This document shows positions 11,738 to 13,937 of a stretch of 13,937 bases of DNA, piece by piece. This DNA is from a bacterium. Its GTDB lineage: Bacteria > Ratteibacteria > UBA8468. The notes below the pieces were generated by a model. It had not been told where the DNA came from and did not search any database. It saw nothing but the letters and a program-made list of their open reading frames with translations. Location: positions 1 through 13,937 of the forward strand of contig DAOVGU010000038.1 of assembly GCA_030672255.1 (NCBI GenBank). The letters are read 5' to 3'. Positions within the stretch are counted from its first letter, which is position 1. Every line of letters starts with the position of its first letter. Position numbers and translations under genes: made by a program.

Positions 11738-13937
11738 ATGAAGATAAAGAAGATTGCAGAAGAGGTTATTCGTAGTTTTTATGTTTTTATTGTTGTGACT
11801 TTAGCTACTTGCCTAACTGTGCCCGCCACTCTGTGGGGAGGAGACCTGCCTTCCGGTCCGGATGTTCAGATAGGAGACCCGACAATTACTACTACCGGTA
11901 AGGAAATGACCGTCAATGCGGGTTCCCATGACAAGACCTGGATTAACTGGCAGGGTGGATTTAACATCGGAGTAGAAAATACGGTCAATAATATTGGACC
12001 ATCTGCCGCGGCAGTTATGCTCCACAATGATGTCAGTGGTGCTATATCGGACATCCAGGGCGTCTTAAACGGTAACTGCAATGTTTTTCTCCTCAATGCT
12101 AATGGTATCTTGTTTTCCCCTACCGCCCGGGTTGATGTAGGTGGATTAGTTGCTTCAACCTTGATGCTCTCCCAGGATGATTTCTTATCAAGTAACTATG
12201 TTTTTAAGAGCGATGGTTTGCAAAATCTGGGTGCGGTAGTTAACGAAGGCACAATTAATACTTTTGGTGCAAGCGGAGTCACCATGATGGGTGGTGCTGT
12301 AAGCAATTTGGGTGTTATCAATGCCGATTTGGGAACAGTAAATTTGGTTGCTGGTGGGGAAGTTACTTTAAATATAAGTGGTGATGGTAGTATTCAGGCT
12401 GCGGTAGATAAGGAAGTATTAAATAATGTCTATGACCAGGACGGTGAAAAGGTTACCGTTGGCGTAGAGAATTTAGGGACAATAACGGCTGATGGTGGCA
12501 GAGTATATATACAGACAGAAGCAGTAAAGGATGTATTTGATACCTTGATTAATCAGGAAGGTATTGTTAAAGCAGGTTCAATGGTAGAGCGTGATGGTAA
12601 AATTGTCTTAGTTTCAGAAAGTGAGGGAATAATTCAGAATAAAGGGACTCTTGATGTCTCTGCAATTGAAGAAGGTGCCGATGGCGGAACGATTGAGATA
12701 AGCGGTGAATATATTACAAATGCCGGGACCATTAAAGTAAACGCTGAAGATAACGCTACTGCCGGTAATGTAGAAATAATTGCTCAAAAAGAGTTAACAC
12801 TTGAAAGTTCCAGTTTAATTGAGGCAAAGGGTAAAGATATTAACTCCCATGGCGGAAATGTTTATCTCTATTCATATGATAATGCATATACTAAAACTGG
12901 TCAGACGATTAACATTTCTGGAGGCACTGTTTCTGGAGATGGTGGTGTTGGGGAACTAAGTGCTAAGAATCATGTTGACTGGGCTGGCGGAAATATAATT
13001 GGTACGTCCCATGAGGGTTATAAAAAATCCTTCTTCTTGGTTGACCCTGCAACATTTACTATATCAGGAAGTAATATAACTGCAGATGTTGACCAGGTAT
13101 GGCAGGCAACTGGCGCAGGAGATATAGATGATTCAGCTGGAGTAGTTGTTATCCGTACCACCGGGAGTGGCAATATCCTGTTGTTAGCCGACCATACTGA
13201 AGGTGCAACGGTAGTTCAGACAGATTGGGAGGATGGAACTGGCACACTTACTTTAGGAACTAATACCAATTTGGTAACAATTGAAACGACAGGGACTGGT
13301 AGTATTACGCTGGCAGGTGAAGATATTATTTTCCCAGCTGGTAATTTGACCATAAATAGTGCCGATGATTTGGATTTATATTACAATCCTGCTTCCAATG
13401 TAAATATTAATACGGGCACTATTGCAGGATATATTGGAACTCTAACAGACAATATGGGTATTCATTCTACAAAAGAGTTAACTCTGTCCGCTCCTGTTGC
13501 AGATGCAGATGTTAAAGGAACCGGATTGACTTTAGAATCACAGAGTAAAACTGCCCAGTATGCCAATGCCACCTACATAGTGGATATGAATAGCAATAAT
13601 ATCACTTTAACTGACAAAAATTGCACTATCATTTCCAACGCTGCTGGCGACTTTGATGTCTCGGGAAATATTTCTATAGGAAACGGTGCATTAAACCTTA
13701 CAACTGCTGGTGCGATCACTCAGACAGGTGCAGTTACAGCTGGAGTTGCTACCTTTGCCGCAGGAGCAGGCAACAATATAACCTTAGATCACACTGCGAA
13801 TGACTTTACGGATATCCAGATAGTTTCAGGGAATAATGTAAGTATTACTGATGTAGATGCGATTGAGTTTGACGGCGGAGCCTCTGCGATATCCGGGAAC
13901 CTGGTAGTGAATGCCGGCGGGGCGATAACTCAGGCTG
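11738..13937 (+). CDS. TpsA haemagglutinin-type exoprotein (partial, 3' end outside window)
   Basis: This is the secreted partner of the TpsB pore, probably a long right-handed beta-helix adhesin or surface filament. ATG 11738 has an AAAGGAGAG ribosome site (about 5 nt upstream), and the frame stays open for 733 codons to the edge. A signal peptide with a long basic start (MKIKKIAEEVIR, core FYVFIVVTLATCLTV, cut near residues 30-35) is followed by the TPS secretion domain. Its marks are NWQGGFNIGVENTVN (70-84), NANGILFSPTARVDVGGLVAST (120-141, with NANG replacing the usual NPNG) and repeated NxGxI turns. After about residue 300 come loose beta-helix repeats. A GAITQ motif recurs at 658 and 728, a 70-residue period. 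The upstream 145 bp contain a REP-like dimer, so it may be transcribed with tpsB or separately. Confidence 0.9.
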   Translation, partial: MKIKKIAEEVIRSFYVFIVVTLATCLTVPATLWGGDLPSGPDVQIGDPTITTTGKEMTVNAGSHDKTWINWQGGFNIGVENTVNNIGPSAAAVMLHNDVSGAISDIQGVLNGNCNVFLLNANGILFSPTARVDVGGLVASTLMLSQDDFLSSNYVFKSDGLQNLGAVVNEGTINTFGASGVTMMGGAVSNLGVINADLGTVNLVAGGEVTLNISGDGSIQAAVDKEVLNNVYDQDGEKVTVGVENLGTITADGGRVYIQTEAVKDVFDTLINQEGIVKAGSMVERDGKIVLVSESEGIIQNKGTLDVSAIEEGADGGTIEISGEYITNAGTIKVNAEDNATAGNVEIIAQKELTLESSSLIEAKGKDINSHGGNVYLYSYDNAYTKTGQTINISGGTVSGDGGVGELSAKNHVDWAGGNIIGTSHEGYKKSFFLVDPATFTISGSNITADVDQVWQATGAGDIDDSAGVVVIRTTGSGNILLLADHTEGATVVQTDWEDGTGTLTLGTNTNLVTIETTGTGSITLAGEDIIFPAGNLTINSADDLDLYYNPASNVNINTGTIAGYIGTLTDNMGIHSTKELTLSAPVADADVKGTGLTLESQSKTAQYANATYIVDMNSNNITLTDKNCTIISNAAGDFDVSGNISIGNGALNLTTAGAITQTGAVTAGVATFAAGAGNNITLDHTANDFTDIQIVSGNNVSITDVDAIEFDGGASAISGNLVVNAGGAITQA

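Noticed and set aside
11813..12096. Two overlapping minus-strand open frames in the tpsA start region
   Set aside because: The plus strand carries the uninterrupted tpsA frame with the TPS domain motifs; these are its reverse shadows.

Overview
The window reads as chromosomal DNA of a Gram-negative (diderm) bacterium of about 40 % GC. The diderm call rests on an outer-membrane TpsB-type transporter with its secreted TpsA partner. The mix of compact biosynthetic operons, many toxin-antitoxin genes, intergenic palindromes and a large two-partner-secretion exoprotein resembles uncultured lineages such as Candidatus Omnitrophota. That placement is an impression from gene content, not a demonstrated assignment.

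Region 1 (1-4681) is a tightly packed biosynthetic operon. It holds the tail of a membrane protein, queD (queuosine pathway), purC (purine pathway), argB and argD (arginine pathway), mostly with overlapping starts and stops. The operon is interrupted at purC. A truncated 5' copy of purC (436-939) is followed by a palindromic scrap, a strong-looking promoter and a Phd/YefM-RelE type toxin-antitoxin pair (1123-1712). A complete second purC (1705-2592) then begins inside the end of the toxin gene. The two copies are gap-free over their first 162 codons and about 85 % identical in DNA by hand count. Within that span a 107-base block is almost perfectly identical while the sequence on both sides is about 20 % diverged.

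Region 2 (4682-6656) looks like an accessory or decaying stretch. It has an intact hicB-hicA pair, the last 30 codons of a cold-shock protein gene, two unknown small genes (one with a signal peptide), a tiny membrane ORF, the 3' part of an AbrB-type antitoxin gene, and an orphan small ORF.

Region 3 (6653-9325) is housekeeping-like. A PhoU-like DUF47 protein and a PiT phosphate transporter form a pair. A perfect 25-bp inverted repeat follows, then a PadR-family regulator, a pyrimidine/purine palindrome and a hotdog-fold thioesterase.

Region 4 (9326-13937) is a two-partner secretion locus. A 464-bp intergenic stretch carries REP-like palindromes and several sigma70-like promoters, followed by a TpsB transporter with a predicted coiled coil before its POTRA domains. 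Another REP-like dimer comes next, then the start of a TpsA haemagglutinin-type exoprotein that is still open at the window edge (at least 733 codons).

The most unusual structure is the purC fragment / toxin-antitoxin / purC arrangement.
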